DNA from: UBA695 sp042691655
GTDB lineage: Bacteria > Verrucomicrobiota > Verrucomicrobiia > Chthoniobacterales > Chthoniobacteraceae
Direction: 5' to 3'
Length of the DNA stretch: 64,000 bases
Assembly (NCBI GenBank): GCA_042691655.1
Contig: CP170506.1
Span: 1 to 64,000 of the forward strand
The position numbers were made by a program, and so were the translations under genes. Positions 9,300 through 17,918 of this stretch are shown one piece after another. Every line of letters begins with the position of its first letter. The stretch's first letter is position 1. The notes below the pieces were generated by a model. It made no database searches and was not told where the DNA came from. It saw nothing but the letters and a program-made list of their open reading frames with translations.

Positions 9300-11851
9300 G
9301 AGTGAGGAGAAAGTGACTTGGGCGGGCGGGAAAGCGCCGCGTTGTCGGGCCAGCGTTTGGCGGCGACGTCGGCTATGAAAAGCAGGAGAGCCAGCAGCGC
9401 CAGCCACGGCCACAGCTCGCGCTCGACGGGCGCGGTGCGGTCGTTGGGGAGCGTGGCGGGGCTGTACGCGCCGCCGGTTTCTTTGGCGATGGCGCGCAGC
9501 TTCGCTTCGTCCAGTGGGCGGAGCAGAAATTCGTCGGGATAGCCCGCGCTGATGGAGGCGTATTGCTGGTCAAAGGTCTGGTCGCCGTTTTTCAGCGTCA
9601 CCTGCGCGTGCCATGCGCCGTGCTTGGCGGGCCAGCGCGCGGTGAAGCGGCCGGGGCCCGTTGCTTGCAGCGGAAGCTTGGAGGCGCGGTTGTCGGGGCT
9701 AAGCAGCGTCAGTTCGCCCGTCAAGTCGCTTGCGTAGTTGCCGCGCTCGTCCATGCAATCGACCGTGAAGACGAAATCATCCCCCTCGCGCGTCAGTTGC
9801 GAAGGCTGGTGCTTGAGCGCGGCGGTGCGCATCAGTTTGCGGCACGTTTGCGCCCAGAATTTCCCGTAGCCCTCCCATTTGAGCCAGTCGACGGCCCAGC
9901 GGTTGCGGGCGTCGGAGGTGAAGGCCCCGGACTGCCCCAGGCCGCAACGCCACGTGGCCAGGAGCGGCTCCTGCTTTTCTGTAACGAGCCAGAGCTCCGA
10001 CGTCGGCTTCGTCTTGGTGTTCACATAGCCAAGCAGGAAAGGCGCGCCGGAGAAATCGAGGCCGTTCAGGAAATCAGCGGGAGCCACCTGCACCGGCAGA
10101 AACGGCATATCACGAATGGCCGATTTCGCTGCCGTCATTGTTTCCTTGGTGAAAATCTGCGGAATGCTGCTCGGGTTGTCGGTGAAATAAAAGCGCCCGT
10201 TGCCCCACTCGGAAACTTTCTTGAGCAAGTCCTGGTCCGTGTCGCCGCCGACGCCTACGGTACTCAGGGTGATTCGCTGCTGGGCCATCTGCGTGGCCAG
10301 CTCGTAGAACGGCCCGGGCGTGGAAACGCCGTCGGTGAGGATGATGACGTGCTTGAGCTTGGCCGACGAGGTCTGGAGCCGCGAGAGCGCCATCTCCATG
10401 GCCGGAGCCATGGCCGTGCCGCCGCCCGCCTCGATGCTGCCGATCTTCTGCTGCACGCCCGATTTGTCCGAGGCCGATTGCAGGTCGGCCACCCAGAAGC
10501 TCTCGTTATCGAACGCGATGACGCCCACGTAATCTTTCGGCCCGAGCAGCTCCACGGCGGCCTTGGCGGCGTCCTTCGCCATCTCGACTTTCTCGCCGCT
10601 CATGCTGCCGCTGCGGTCGATGATCAGCATGAGCGCCAGCGACGGGTTTTCCTGCTCTTTCTCGAAATCGCACCGTACGGGCAGCACATCCTCGACGGGC
10701 GTGCGGTAGTAGCCGCCGAGGCCGAAGGAGAGCTCGCCGCCGAGCATCAGGAGCCCGCCGCCGAAGTCGCGCACATAGCTCGCGTAGAGCCCCATCTGTT
10801 CCCGGGTGAACTCCGTGGCGGAGACATTATCCAGGATGAGCAAATCATAATTCTGGAGATCGCCCATATCGGCTGGCGCTCCCTTGGCCGGGCGAACGTC
10901 GAGCAGGATGCCCTCCTGTTGCAGCGCGCGGGCGAGGTAGCGCGCCTGGTCTGGCTTGTCGGCGAGGAGCAGCGCTTTGGTTTTCCCCGACGACCGGACG
11001 AAGGCCGAGGCGCGGTTGTTGTCGGCGATGGTGTCCTCCTTCGCCTTCACTGCCACGGTGAACTCGTCGGTTTTTTCGCCGCTGACGCTCTGGGTCATCT
11101 TGAAACGGTTGACGCCGCGCTTGAGCCGGACCTCGCGGGTGGCCACGCGCGGGCCGTTGCGAAAGACCTCCAGCGTGGCGGCGCTCTCGCGGTTGCTGAC
11201 GACTTCCGCCGCGATCTCGAAGGGCTCGTTTTCGTTCGCCTGATGGGGCGCGGTGACGGCCCGCACCAGCACCTCGGGGCGGTCCGGCGGCTCGACGGGC
11301 ACGGTGCAGACGCGCACGCCGGAGGCTTTCAGCTTCGGCAGCGCGCGCAGGATGTCGCCGTGCGTTTCCTGGCCGTCGGTAAAGAGGACGGCTGTTTTTG
11401 CAAAGCCCGGCGGGAACGAGGCATCGGCGAAGGCGAGCGCGGCGGCGAGGTCGGTGCGGTCATCGGCCACTTTGGGGAGCGCTTCGGCGAATGCGGCGGG
11501 GGTTCCCTGGACCTCCACAGGGTTTCCGGCGAAGGCGATGAAACGCTCCTCCCGATACGTCTTCTGTTTCCCTGCCTCGGCGGCGAAGGCCAGCGCCCGG
11601 TCGCGGGCGGCGCTGCCCACCGAGCGGCTGGCGTCCACGAGCCAGATGACCGCTTGTTCCCGGCGCTGCCCGATCCAGCGCGGCTCGGTGAGCGCCAGGA
11701 TGAGCAGGATGAAAATAAGACCGCGCAGCACGAGCGCGAGCTTGCGCCGCCGGGGCGAGAGCGGGGCGGCGGAGCGACGGTGCCAGTAAAAGAGGAGGCC
11801 CAGGCCGAGCATCCCCGCCAGCGGCCAGTAATGGAGGCATTCGATGCTCAT
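9296..11851 (-). CDS. Membrane protein with two VWA domains and a GATase-like segment
   Basis: An 851-residue protein. Two N-terminal membrane helices (near 8-25 and 37-57) are followed by a first VWA-like region with a MIDAS-type motif (DASRS), a beta-sandwich linker, a glutamine-amidotransferase-like fold (LLILDNVSATEFT, GGGLLMLGGELSFG) and a second VWA domain. The second VWA has a complete metal-binding motif (IIDRSGSMSG) and a downstream TDG. A last membrane helix lies near the C-terminus (WLALLALLLFIADVAA). The architecture matches large VWA proteins found beside MoxR/DUF58 genes. The start at 11851 was chosen because ATG overlaps the TGA of the BatA-like gene (ATGA). The amidotransferase-like region has no obvious Cys-His-Glu triad, so it is probably structural. 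Confidence 0.82.
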   Translation of the reverse strand: MSIECLHYWPLAGMLGLGLLFYWHRRSAAPLSPRRRKLALVLRGLIFILLILALTEPRWIGQRREQAVIWLVDASRSVGSAARDRALAFAAEAGKQKTYREERFIAFAGNPVEVQGTPAAFAEALPKVADDRTDLAAALAFADASFPPGFAKTAVLFTDGQETHGDILRALPKLKASGVRVCTVPVEPPDRPEVLVRAVTAPHQANENEPFEIAAEVVSNRESAATLEVFRNGPRVATREVRLKRGVNRFKMTQSVSGEKTDEFTVAVKAKEDTIADNNRASAFVRSSGKTKALLLADKPDQARYLARALQQEGILLDVRPAKGAPADMGDLQNYDLLILDNVSATEFTREQMGLYASYVRDFGGGLLMLGGELSFGLGGYYRTPVEDVLPVRCDFEKEQENPSLALMLIIDRSGSMSGEKVEMAKDAAKAAVELLGPKDYVGVIAFDNESFWVADLQSASDKSGVQQKIGSIEAGGGTAMAPAMEMALSRLQTSSAKLKHVIILTDGVSTPGPFYELATQMAQQRITLSTVGVGGDTDQDLLKKVSEWGNGRFYFTDNPSSIPQIFTKETMTAAKSAIRDMPFLPVQVAPADFLNGLDFSGAPFLLGYVNTKTKPTSELWLVTEKQEPLLATWRCGLGQSGAFTSDARNRWAVDWLKWEGYGKFWAQTCRKLMRTAALKHQPSQLTREGDDFVFTVDCMDERGNYASDLTGELTLLSPDNRASKLPLQATGPGRFTARWPAKHGAWHAQVTLKNGDQTFDQQYASISAGYPDEFLLRPLDEAKLRAIAKETGGAYSPATLPNDRTAPVERELWPWLALLALLLFIADVAAKRWPDNAALSRPPKSLSPHS

Positions 11852-13548
11852 TCGGTGATCCTCCGGTGGAAAAGCGCCCACTCCAGCGGCAGCCAAAGCG
11901 CCCCGGCCACCAGCGCCCACCACCAGACCGGCAGCGAGCCCGCCCCCGCGAGCCAGCCGGAGCGCGCAGGGGCCTCCGAGGGAACGGACGCGGACGCTTC
12001 AATGCCCAGGGCCCGTTTAAGCTGCGTGGCCACGGGGCCGGGCAGGGGAGGAGCTTTTTCAGTCTCCTCCGGTTGCAGCGACTGGACCAAATTGGCCAGC
12101 AGCACGGGGAAGGCCGTGCGGTAAACGAAGTCCGAATCCTCCAACCCGAACGCCTGCACGAGCCAGCGCGGGGCCTCCGCCTTCCACTGGCCGAAAAGCA
12201 GCGGCTTTTCCGCGTGCCCGCCGCTTTCGCCCGCGAGGTATTGCGCGAAAAGCGTTGCCCCAGGGGCCGGGGTGTAGCCGGAGACTTTGTCGAGCCGCAC
12301 GTTGTCGAGCGAGACGAAGCGCAGGATCGGCTCATCGCGCAGCGTCTCGCTCACTAGCGCCGAATCCAGCGGCCCGTCGTACTTTCCCCACGGCCCGTCG
12401 GCCTGCGGATTGATGACGAGCATCGCCGAAGGCTGGAAGCCCTCCGGCGGCACGCAGCCATAAAAGAGATAAAGCCGCGCGGGATCGGGTGAGGCGGGTA
12501 GCGCGGCCAGGGGCCAGGTGCGGCGGGTCTCCACCAGCGGCAGCGCCTCCAGCGCGGCGTCGAGAAAGGCGTGCGGCGGCGCGACGACTTCCACCGGCAC
12601 GGGGTGCAGCGCGGGCAGGCTGGCCTGAGCCGCGTTGTCGGCGGCAAGATCGTCGCGCTTCATTTCCGTCAAGCGGGCCTCGAAGCGAACGGCCCCCGAG
12701 GCCGAGCCCTCCCAGGTTTTACGCCACGGCTTGCCCGGTTCCAGCTTGAGCTTCTGTACGTCGATGAGCGCCCCGTCGGCGCGCACCTCCAGCTCTGCCT
12801 CGACGGGGGTCGAGGCTGCCACGCGCCCGATCACCTGGTATTCCCCGGGCGCGGCTAGCGAGCGCCGGGCGGTGAAAAGCGTGATTCCCGCGTTCACCGG
12901 CTCCTTCGCGCCGACCCACTGGAAATGCACGTCCTTGAGCGCGTCGGGCGCGGGCTCTGGTTCCCAGACGCCGTCGCTGACGAGCAGGATTTCGGAATTC
13001 TTGCGCTGCGCAGCCAGGTGGTGCGCCAGCGCGAGCGCCCCGCGCATGTCGCTAACGGTCCCGCCCGGCGCGGCGGTTTTCAGTGCCCTCTCCAGCGCCG
13101 GTTGGCTGCGGGTCCACGGGCAGAGCACGCGGGGCGCTTCCCCGGCGGCGACGAGAATCGCCTCGTCGAAAAGCCGCAGGTGGGCCACGCGGCCTCGCAC
13201 GGTTTGCAGCGCCGCCTCCCAGCGGCTCGGCGCGGCATCGGCGGCCGTCATCGTCACCGACGTGTCGAGAACGAGGATCACCGCCGCCGGTTTGGCCGTT
13301 TGCCACGCGGCGAGCGGCTGAGCGATGGCCAGGATGAGCAGCAGCAGGAAAAGGAGCTGGAGCGCCAGCGAAACCCAGCGCCGAAGCTTGCGCCAGAGCG
13401 AATGGTTGTAGACCTGCGGCGTAAGGTGCTCCCAGAAAAGCAGCGTACTCACCGGCTTGCGTTGGAGCCGGGTGCGGATCAAGTAGAACGCGATGACCGG
13501 CAGCGCCAGCGCGCCGAGCCCCCACGCGAGCGGCCACAGGAAGTTCAT
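11848..13548 (-). CDS. BatA-like membrane protein with VWA domain
   Basis: A 566-residue protein with the BatA/aerotolerance N-terminal signature: a first helix (FLWPLAWGLGALALPVIAFYLIR), then RKPVSTLLFWEHLTP, then a second helix near 57-75. A VWA-like domain follows with a MIDAS variant (LDTSVT in place of DxSxS), then beta-sandwich regions and a C-terminal membrane helix (WWWALVAGALWLPLEWALF). The start at 13548 overlaps the DUF58 stop by ATGA and the stop overlaps the next gene in the same way. The Bat family is linked to envelope stress and aerotolerance in Bacteroides; the role in this phylum is inferred. The Thr at the third MIDAS position may still bind metal. Confidence 0.85.
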   Translation of the reverse strand: MNFLWPLAWGLGALALPVIAFYLIRTRLQRKPVSTLLFWEHLTPQVYNHSLWRKLRRWVSLALQLLFLLLLILAIAQPLAAWQTAKPAAVILVLDTSVTMTAADAAPSRWEAALQTVRGRVAHLRLFDEAILVAAGEAPRVLCPWTRSQPALERALKTAAPGGTVSDMRGALALAHHLAAQRKNSEILLVSDGVWEPEPAPDALKDVHFQWVGAKEPVNAGITLFTARRSLAAPGEYQVIGRVAASTPVEAELEVRADGALIDVQKLKLEPGKPWRKTWEGSASGAVRFEARLTEMKRDDLAADNAAQASLPALHPVPVEVVAPPHAFLDAALEALPLVETRRTWPLAALPASPDPARLYLFYGCVPPEGFQPSAMLVINPQADGPWGKYDGPLDSALVSETLRDEPILRFVSLDNVRLDKVSGYTPAPGATLFAQYLAGESGGHAEKPLLFGQWKAEAPRWLVQAFGLEDSDFVYRTAFPVLLANLVQSLQPEETEKAPPLPGPVATQLKRALGIEASASVPSEAPARSGWLAGAGSLPVWWWALVAGALWLPLEWALFHRRITE

Positions 13549-14504
13549 TTGACGAACCCTCCTTGCAGCAGCGATTGCATGAGCAAATCGGGTGCGGCCA
13601 TGCGCGTATCGGTCTGGATCAGCGCGACCTGGTGCCTGCGGCAATAGCTCCGGAGGCTCTCCTGGTAAGCCTCCACGCGCTCCCGGTATTCGGTGCGCGT
13701 CTGGTGGTCCACGATCACCTTGCGCGGCGCGCCGGTCTCCTCGTCTATGACCTCATACTCGCCGCGCTCCCCGGCGTCGGTCTCGGCGGGGTCGATCACC
13801 TGGATGACTGCCAGCTCGTGGCGCGCGTAGCGCAGGCGGTCAAGCGCGTGCAGCGCGTCCTCGGGGTCGGCCCCCCAGAGGTCGCTGACCCAGATGACCA
13901 TGCCGCGCCGGGGCTGGCTTGCGATCCAGCGGTGCGCGGCCTCCTCCAGCCGCCGGGGCTCGGGTTTGCGCGCTGCCACGGGGCACAGGGCCAGGTAGCG
14001 CAGCAATTGCAGGAAACGGTGCTTGCCTCGCGAGGGCCTCCACGGCTCGTAGCGTTCCGCGCCCAGCGGCACGACGGCGGCGCGGTCGAGATTGGCCAGC
14101 GTGATGTACGCCAGGCCCGCCACGATCCGCCGGGCTTGGTCGAACTTCGCGGGCTCGCCCCAGTCCATCGAGGCCGAGCAGTCGAGCAGTAGGTGCACGT
14201 GCAGATCCTCCTCCTCCACGAAAAGCTTCAGCACCAGCTGCCGCCAGCGCGCGAATGCATTCCAGTCGATGTGCCGCCAGTCATCGCCGCTGATGAACGG
14301 GCGGTACTCGGCGAACTCGATGCTGGAGCCGAAGCGCGAGCTGCGCCGCTCGGCGCGCATCTTGCCAGCGACGATGCGCCGGGCGAGCAGGCTGAGCGAT
14401 TCGAGCTGCGCCAGGAACGCGGCGTCAAAGAGTTGGTCCGGGTTGGTTTCGATCACGGAGGAGGGGGGAGCCGTTCGGGGTTGCGTTCCGGTTAGCGGTT
14501 CCAC
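13545..14504 (-). CDS. DUF58 domain protein
   Basis: A 319-residue soluble protein carrying the DUF58 signature: RRSSRFGSSIEFAEYRPF, then SGDDWRHIDWNAFARW. A VWA-type core follows with LLLDCSASMDWG as its metal-site motif. The start is a GTG at 14504 that overlaps the end of the MoxR gene by 13 bases; no closer alternative precedes the conserved core with a better ribosome site. DUF58 proteins are almost always encoded next to a MoxR AAA+ ATPase, as here, and are thought to act as its partner in maturation of protein complexes. It lacks the membrane helices found in some family members. Confidence 0.88.
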   Translation of the reverse strand: MEPLTGTQPRTAPPSSVIETNPDQLFDAAFLAQLESLSLLARRIVAGKMRAERRSSRFGSSIEFAEYRPFISGDDWRHIDWNAFARWRQLVLKLFVEEEDLHVHLLLDCSASMDWGEPAKFDQARRIVAGLAYITLANLDRAAVVPLGAERYEPWRPSRGKHRFLQLLRYLALCPVAARKPEPRRLEEAAHRWIASQPRRGMVIWVSDLWGADPEDALHALDRLRYARHELAVIQVIDPAETDAGERGEYEVIDEETGAPRKVIVDHQTRTEYRERVEAYQESLRSYCRRHQVALIQTDTRMAAPDLLMQSLLQGGFVK

Positions 14505-15514
14505 TCTGCCCGCTGCGTTTCCACCACGCGGCCCAGCAGCGTGTCGGCATCAAGCCCGTCGGCTTGGGCCTCGAAATTGAGCATCACGCGGTGACGCAGG
14601 ATCGGCAGCGCGCTCGCGAGGATGTCCTCGTGCGAAACGTTGAACTGCCCGTTGAGCACGGCGCGGATTTTCGCCGCCACGATCAGTGCCTGGCCTGCGC
14701 GCGGGCTCGCGCCGTACCGGACGTATTTCTTCACCTCGGCCGAGGCGTACTGCGTTTCCGGGTGGGTCGACATGACGAGGCGCACCACGCTCTTTCGCAG
14801 GCTGGGGGCCACCGGGACATCCCTCGCAAAGGCCCCCATCTCCACGAGGTCTTTGCCTTCGAAAACCGGGCTCACCGTCGGCTGTTCCCGGCGCGTCGTG
14901 GAGTCCAGGATGCGGTCGAACTCCTCCTCGGCCGGGTAGGAGACCTTCAGTTTGAAAAAGAACCGGTCCAACTGCGCCTCGGGCAGCGGGTAGGTCCCCT
15001 CCATCTCCAGCGGGTTCTGCGTGGCGAGGACAAAGAAGGGGGCCTCCAGGTGCCGGGTTTCGCCCGCCACCGTCACGCTCTTTTCCTGCATCGCCTCCAG
15101 CAGCGCCGATTGCGTTTTGGGCGTGGCGCGGTTGATCTCATCGCCCAGGAGCAAGTTGCAGAAAATCGGCCCAGGGGAGAAATCGAAGCGCGAATGCCCA
15201 TGGCCGTCCTCGACGAAAATGCGCGTGCCGATCAAGTCGGCGGGCATCAGGTCGGGGGTGAACTGGATGCGCTGGAAATTAAGGCGCAGCGCTCCGGCCA
15301 GCGAGCGCACGAGCAGCGTCTTGCCCAGGCCGGGCACGCCTTCGAGGAGGATGTGCCCGCCCGCGATCATGGCGGTGAGCGCGTGTTCGATGATCTCATC
15401 CTGCCCGATAATGACCTTCTGCACCTCGCATTTAAGCTGCGCGAAGCGGTCGCGGAAAAGCGCCAGATTTTGTTCGATGGATTCGCTGGGTGAACTGGGG
15501 AGGGACTCGCTCAT
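14492..15514 (-). CDS. MoxR-family AAA+ ATPase
   Basis: A 340-residue AAA+ chaperone-like ATPase. Walker A is GVPGLGKT (near residue 59), Walker B LLGDEINRA (near 120), and sensor 1 is ATQNPLEMEGTYPLPEAQLDRF, the typical MoxR signature. A lid domain follows. MoxR proteins use ATP to remodel or insert cofactors into partners, usually through VWA-domain adaptors, and this one precedes a DUF58 gene and two VWA genes. The gap to the upstream gene is six bases, so the pair is surely cotranscribed. Confidence 0.93.
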   Translation of the reverse strand: MSESLPSSPSESIEQNLALFRDRFAQLKCEVQKVIIGQDEIIEHALTAMIAGGHILLEGVPGLGKTLLVRSLAGALRLNFQRIQFTPDLMPADLIGTRIFVEDGHGHSRFDFSPGPIFCNLLLGDEINRATPKTQSALLEAMQEKSVTVAGETRHLEAPFFVLATQNPLEMEGTYPLPEAQLDRFFFKLKVSYPAEEEFDRILDSTTRREQPTVSPVFEGKDLVEMGAFARDVPVAPSLRKSVVRLVMSTHPETQYASAEVKKYVRYGASPRAGQALIVAAKIRAVLNGQFNVSHEDILASALPILRHRVMLNFEAQADGLDADTLLGRVVETQRAEWNR

Positions 15515-15520
15515 GAGGGG

Positions 15521-17032
15521 CTATTTTTCGGTTTTGGGCCGGATATTTTCGAAATACGTTTTGATGACCTGCCGGTGCGCGGCCGGGATGGCTTCGTCGG
15601 CGATGGCCTGTTGGGAAAGGGTTTGGTATTGCTCGAAATTGACGCCCCGGGTGGCGCGGGCGGCCTCGGCCTGGCCGGAGGCGCTCTTAAGAGTGGTCGT
15701 CTCGGATTCTCCCTCCGTGGCGGTGTTGTTCATCGACTCCCGGTGGCGCTCGCCCGCGAGGTTGGTCTCCGCGCCGAAGCGGTTCAGGTTGGTCTCCGAG
15801 CCCGCCCCCTTGCCTGGCTGGTTCGTTTTGGTAAACGACAGGCGCGGGACGAGGCACATCCCCTGGCCGTCACACGGTTTATTGCCCGGGTTTTTGCAGA
15901 AACTGAGCTGCGCCATCTGCGTTGCAAGGCGTTTGCGGGCCTCGTTGCGCTGGCATTGCTGGCCGAAGCATTGCTTGAGCCCGCTGAGCCCCTGGGACAT
16001 CTTTTGGCTATCGGACTGCTTCGCCCCCTGGCCGAATTGGCTTAGCGCCTGGCTCGTCTGCTGTTGCTGACCCTGCTGGCCGAGCTGTTCGGAGAGTTTC
16101 TGCGCCGCGTTGCCCGCCTCCTGTGCCCCCTGCGGCGGCTGGGCTCCCGCCTGCCCGAGCTTCTCCGCCGCCTGCGCGGCCTGGTCTGCCGCTTTGCCGA
16201 AATCCTTTTTGCGCAACGCCGCCGCCAGCGCGCTCATCCCCTCCATGGGAGAAAGGGCGTCGGCCAGCGCGGCGGCTCGGGGATCGAGCGACAGGGCTTC
16301 GAGCTTCGCCTTTTCCGCTGCCACGATCTCCTCCAGCCGGTTAAGATCCGCGAACCGCTGCTTTTCGTTGGTCCCCGGGGCAATGAGGCGCTCCCGCAGC
16401 GGCGCGGTCTCCTCCATCAGCTTTTTGAGGTCCTCGTCCTTCGCCTTGGCCTCCTCCCAGTCTTTGAAAACCGTTTCCAGCGCGACCGTCCGGGCGTCCT
16501 TCGGCACCGGCCGGGAGAGCGCGGCCTGCCGGGCGGCCACGTCGGCGTGGTAAAAAAAGCCCAGCAGCGCCACGCAGGCGGCCAGGCTCAGCGTCGAGGC
16601 CCCGGTCCATTTCGGCCAGGGGACCGGCCACACCCGGGTCCAATCGATGGCCTGGAGCCGGGCGAGCGTTTGGCGGTGCAGGAGGCCCCGCCAGGCGTCG
16701 TCGCCCGTCAGTTCGCCCGCAGAAAGCGCGAGATCAGGGAGCCTCAGGCGGCGGTCGAGCCCCCGGTGGAGTGTCTCCTTTTTTGGGCGGCGGCACCACC
16801 CGGCGAGCGCAACGGCCGCAAGCGCAAGCGCGGCTCCGGCTAGTACGAAAGGGAACGGGGCGATCCAGGAACGCCGGAAAGCCAGCAAAAGGAGCCAAAA
16901 GAGCCCGCCCGCAGCCAAGATTGTCAGAGTAAGAGACACGCCTCCCTTCACCCGTTCCAGCTTCCATCGCGAAGCAGCCTGGCGGGTGATGTGCAAGAAT
17001 TCCTCTGGGGACTGACTGCCTTGAGCGTCCAT
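15521..17032 (-). CDS. Gln-rich membrane protein heading the Bat-like operon
   Basis: A 503-residue protein with two N-terminal helices (about 33-52 and 57-78), a third near 150-165, then a long helical region. The latter half is rich in Gln and Ala (for example QLGQQGQQQQTSQALSQFG near 340), with a short Cys-containing stretch (KQCFGQQCQ, FCKNPGNKPCDGQGMC) that could form disulfides or bind metal. I do not recognise a named domain; similar long helical membrane proteins head MoxR operons in related phyla. The ATG at 17032 was chosen over one at 17116 because the extra 28 residues look untranslated and the first helix then follows a normal cytosolic leader. It is divergent from the TetR gene at 17160. 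Confidence 0.7.
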   Translation of the reverse strand: MDAQGSQSPEEFLHITRQAASRWKLERVKGGVSLTLTILAAGGLFWLLLLAFRRSWIAPFPFVLAGAALALAAVALAGWCRRPKKETLHRGLDRRLRLPDLALSAGELTGDDAWRGLLHRQTLARLQAIDWTRVWPVPWPKWTGASTLSLAACVALLGFFYHADVAARQAALSRPVPKDARTVALETVFKDWEEAKAKDEDLKKLMEETAPLRERLIAPGTNEKQRFADLNRLEEIVAAEKAKLEALSLDPRAAALADALSPMEGMSALAAALRKKDFGKAADQAAQAAEKLGQAGAQPPQGAQEAGNAAQKLSEQLGQQGQQQQTSQALSQFGQGAKQSDSQKMSQGLSGLKQCFGQQCQRNEARKRLATQMAQLSFCKNPGNKPCDGQGMCLVPRLSFTKTNQPGKGAGSETNLNRFGAETNLAGERHRESMNNTATEGESETTTLKSASGQAEAARATRGVNFEQYQTLSQQAIADEAIPAAHRQVIKTYFENIRPKTEK

Positions 17033-17123
17033 TCGGCGGCCCAGCGTAACCGCCCTTCGCGGCAAGGCAATCTCCGAATTGCTTGCGCATTGAATCAAAC
17101 GACTAACAAAGTTCATCCGGTGG

Positions 17124-17152
17124 TTGACTGATCGTCAGTCGGTAGCCATATT
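17124..17152 (+). promoter_or_regulatory. Promoter and palindromic operator of the first TetR gene
   Basis: A -35-like TTGACT (17124-17129) and -10-like CATATT (17147-17152) are spaced by 17 bases. Between them lies a palindrome GACTGA-TCG-TCAGTC (17126-17140). The predicted transcription start is at about 17159, next to the ATG at 17160, so the mRNA could be leaderless. The same palindrome recurs at 17806-17822, which supports it as the site of this regulator. Confidence 0.6.
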
Positions 17153-17159
17153 TCAGCCC

Positions 17160-17774
17160 ATGGCGCGTATCAGCAAAGCCCCCGCGGAACGCCGACTCGA
17201 ATTGATCGAGACGGCGGAGCGCCTCTTTTTCCGCCGGGGCTTCGACGAAACGACCGTGAGCGACATTGTCGGGGAGCTCAACGTCGCCCAGGGGACGTTT
17301 TACTGCTATTTCAAGAGCAAGGAAGACGTGCTGGCCGCCGTCATCCACCGGAGCATTGCCCAGGGCGTTGAGAAACTCCGGACCGTCATCGCTCAGCCCG
17401 CCCAGAATACCGGGGAGCGCCTCTCGCGCCTCTTCTCCGGGCTGCTCTCAGAGTATTCCGGCCGCAGCAAGCTGGCCTTGTATATGCAGAAGGAAAGCAA
17501 CGCGGGCATTCACCAGAAATCGGTCATCGAAGTGGTCTCCCGCGTCACGCCGCTTTTTGAGGAAGTCATCCGGGACGGCAACCATTCCGGCGACTTCTCG
17601 GTGGAGCATCCCGCCGAAATGGCCTCGCTGCTGGTGGGCATCCTGGTCCACCTGCTCCACAACCCGGGCCTCGTCGATGAGCCGCCGCGGCGCGAACGGA
17701 TGTGCGCCACCATGGAACAGATTCTCGGAGCATCGCTCCGCGCCGGGGAGAAAAGCATTCAGCTCCAATGGTGA
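17160..17774 (+). CDS. TetR-family transcriptional regulator
   Basis: A 204-residue regulator. The N-terminal TetR helix-turn-helix is clear: AAERRLELIETAERLFFRRGFDET with the pattern TVSDIVGELNVAQGTFYCYF near residues 35-55. The C-terminal ligand domain (about 70-200) is divergent and does not identify a ligand. I used the ATG at 17160; the upstream in-frame ATG at 17124 would place the operator inside the coding region. The shared palindrome at both ends of the gene suggests autoregulation. It is transcribed away from the Bat-like operon and towards the efflux genes, so those are plausible targets. Confidence 0.88.
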   Translation: MARISKAPAERRLELIETAERLFFRRGFDETTVSDIVGELNVAQGTFYCYFKSKEDVLAAVIHRSIAQGVEKLRTVIAQPAQNTGERLSRLFSGLLSEYSGRSKLALYMQKESNAGIHQKSVIEVVSRVTPLFEEVIRDGNHSGDFSVEHPAEMASLLVGILVHLLHNPGLVDEPPRRERMCATMEQILGASLRAGEKSIQLQW

Positions 17775-17805
17775 TCGCGGGAGGGCATTTTTTTTGCTTT
17801 TGAAA

Positions 17806-17822
17806 TGACTGAACGTCAGTCA
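17806..17822. promoter_or_regulatory. Second copy of the TetR-type palindrome
   Basis: TGACTGA-ACG-TCAGTCA is a 17-bp palindrome with seven-base arms. Its core is identical to the one in the promoter of the upstream TetR gene (GACTGA/TCAGTC, three-base spacer). It lies in the gap between the two TetR genes and could let the first regulator control the second, or read-through into the pump genes. Confidence 0.6.
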
Positions 17823-17870
17823 GTTGGACTGTTCCCAGCACAAGCGGGTATTTTTTCCTCGGGGAAAACC

Positions 17871-17918
17871 TTGACGCTTACGGGTCAAGTTCATACGTTC
17901 GTTTGAAACAAACGTATG
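17871..17918 (+). promoter_or_regulatory. Promoter and 27-bp palindrome at the second TetR start
   Basis: TTGACG (17871-17876) and TACGTT (17894-17899) are spaced 17 bases as a -35/-10 pair. A 27-bp near-perfect palindrome (17892-17918, arms CATACGTT-x-GTTT and AAAC-x-AACGTATG, with one mismatched pair and a central base) covers the -10 and includes the start codon. It looks like an autoregulatory operator, different from the GACTGA site. Confidence 0.65.

Noticed and set aside
9563..12124. An 853-codon open frame on the + strand opposite the VWA/BatA genes
   Set aside because: It is antisense to two well-supported genes, has no recognisable domain, is rich in Arg/Gly/Ala/Leu as expected for a shadow frame in high-GC DNA, and lies opposite conserved MIDAS motifs.
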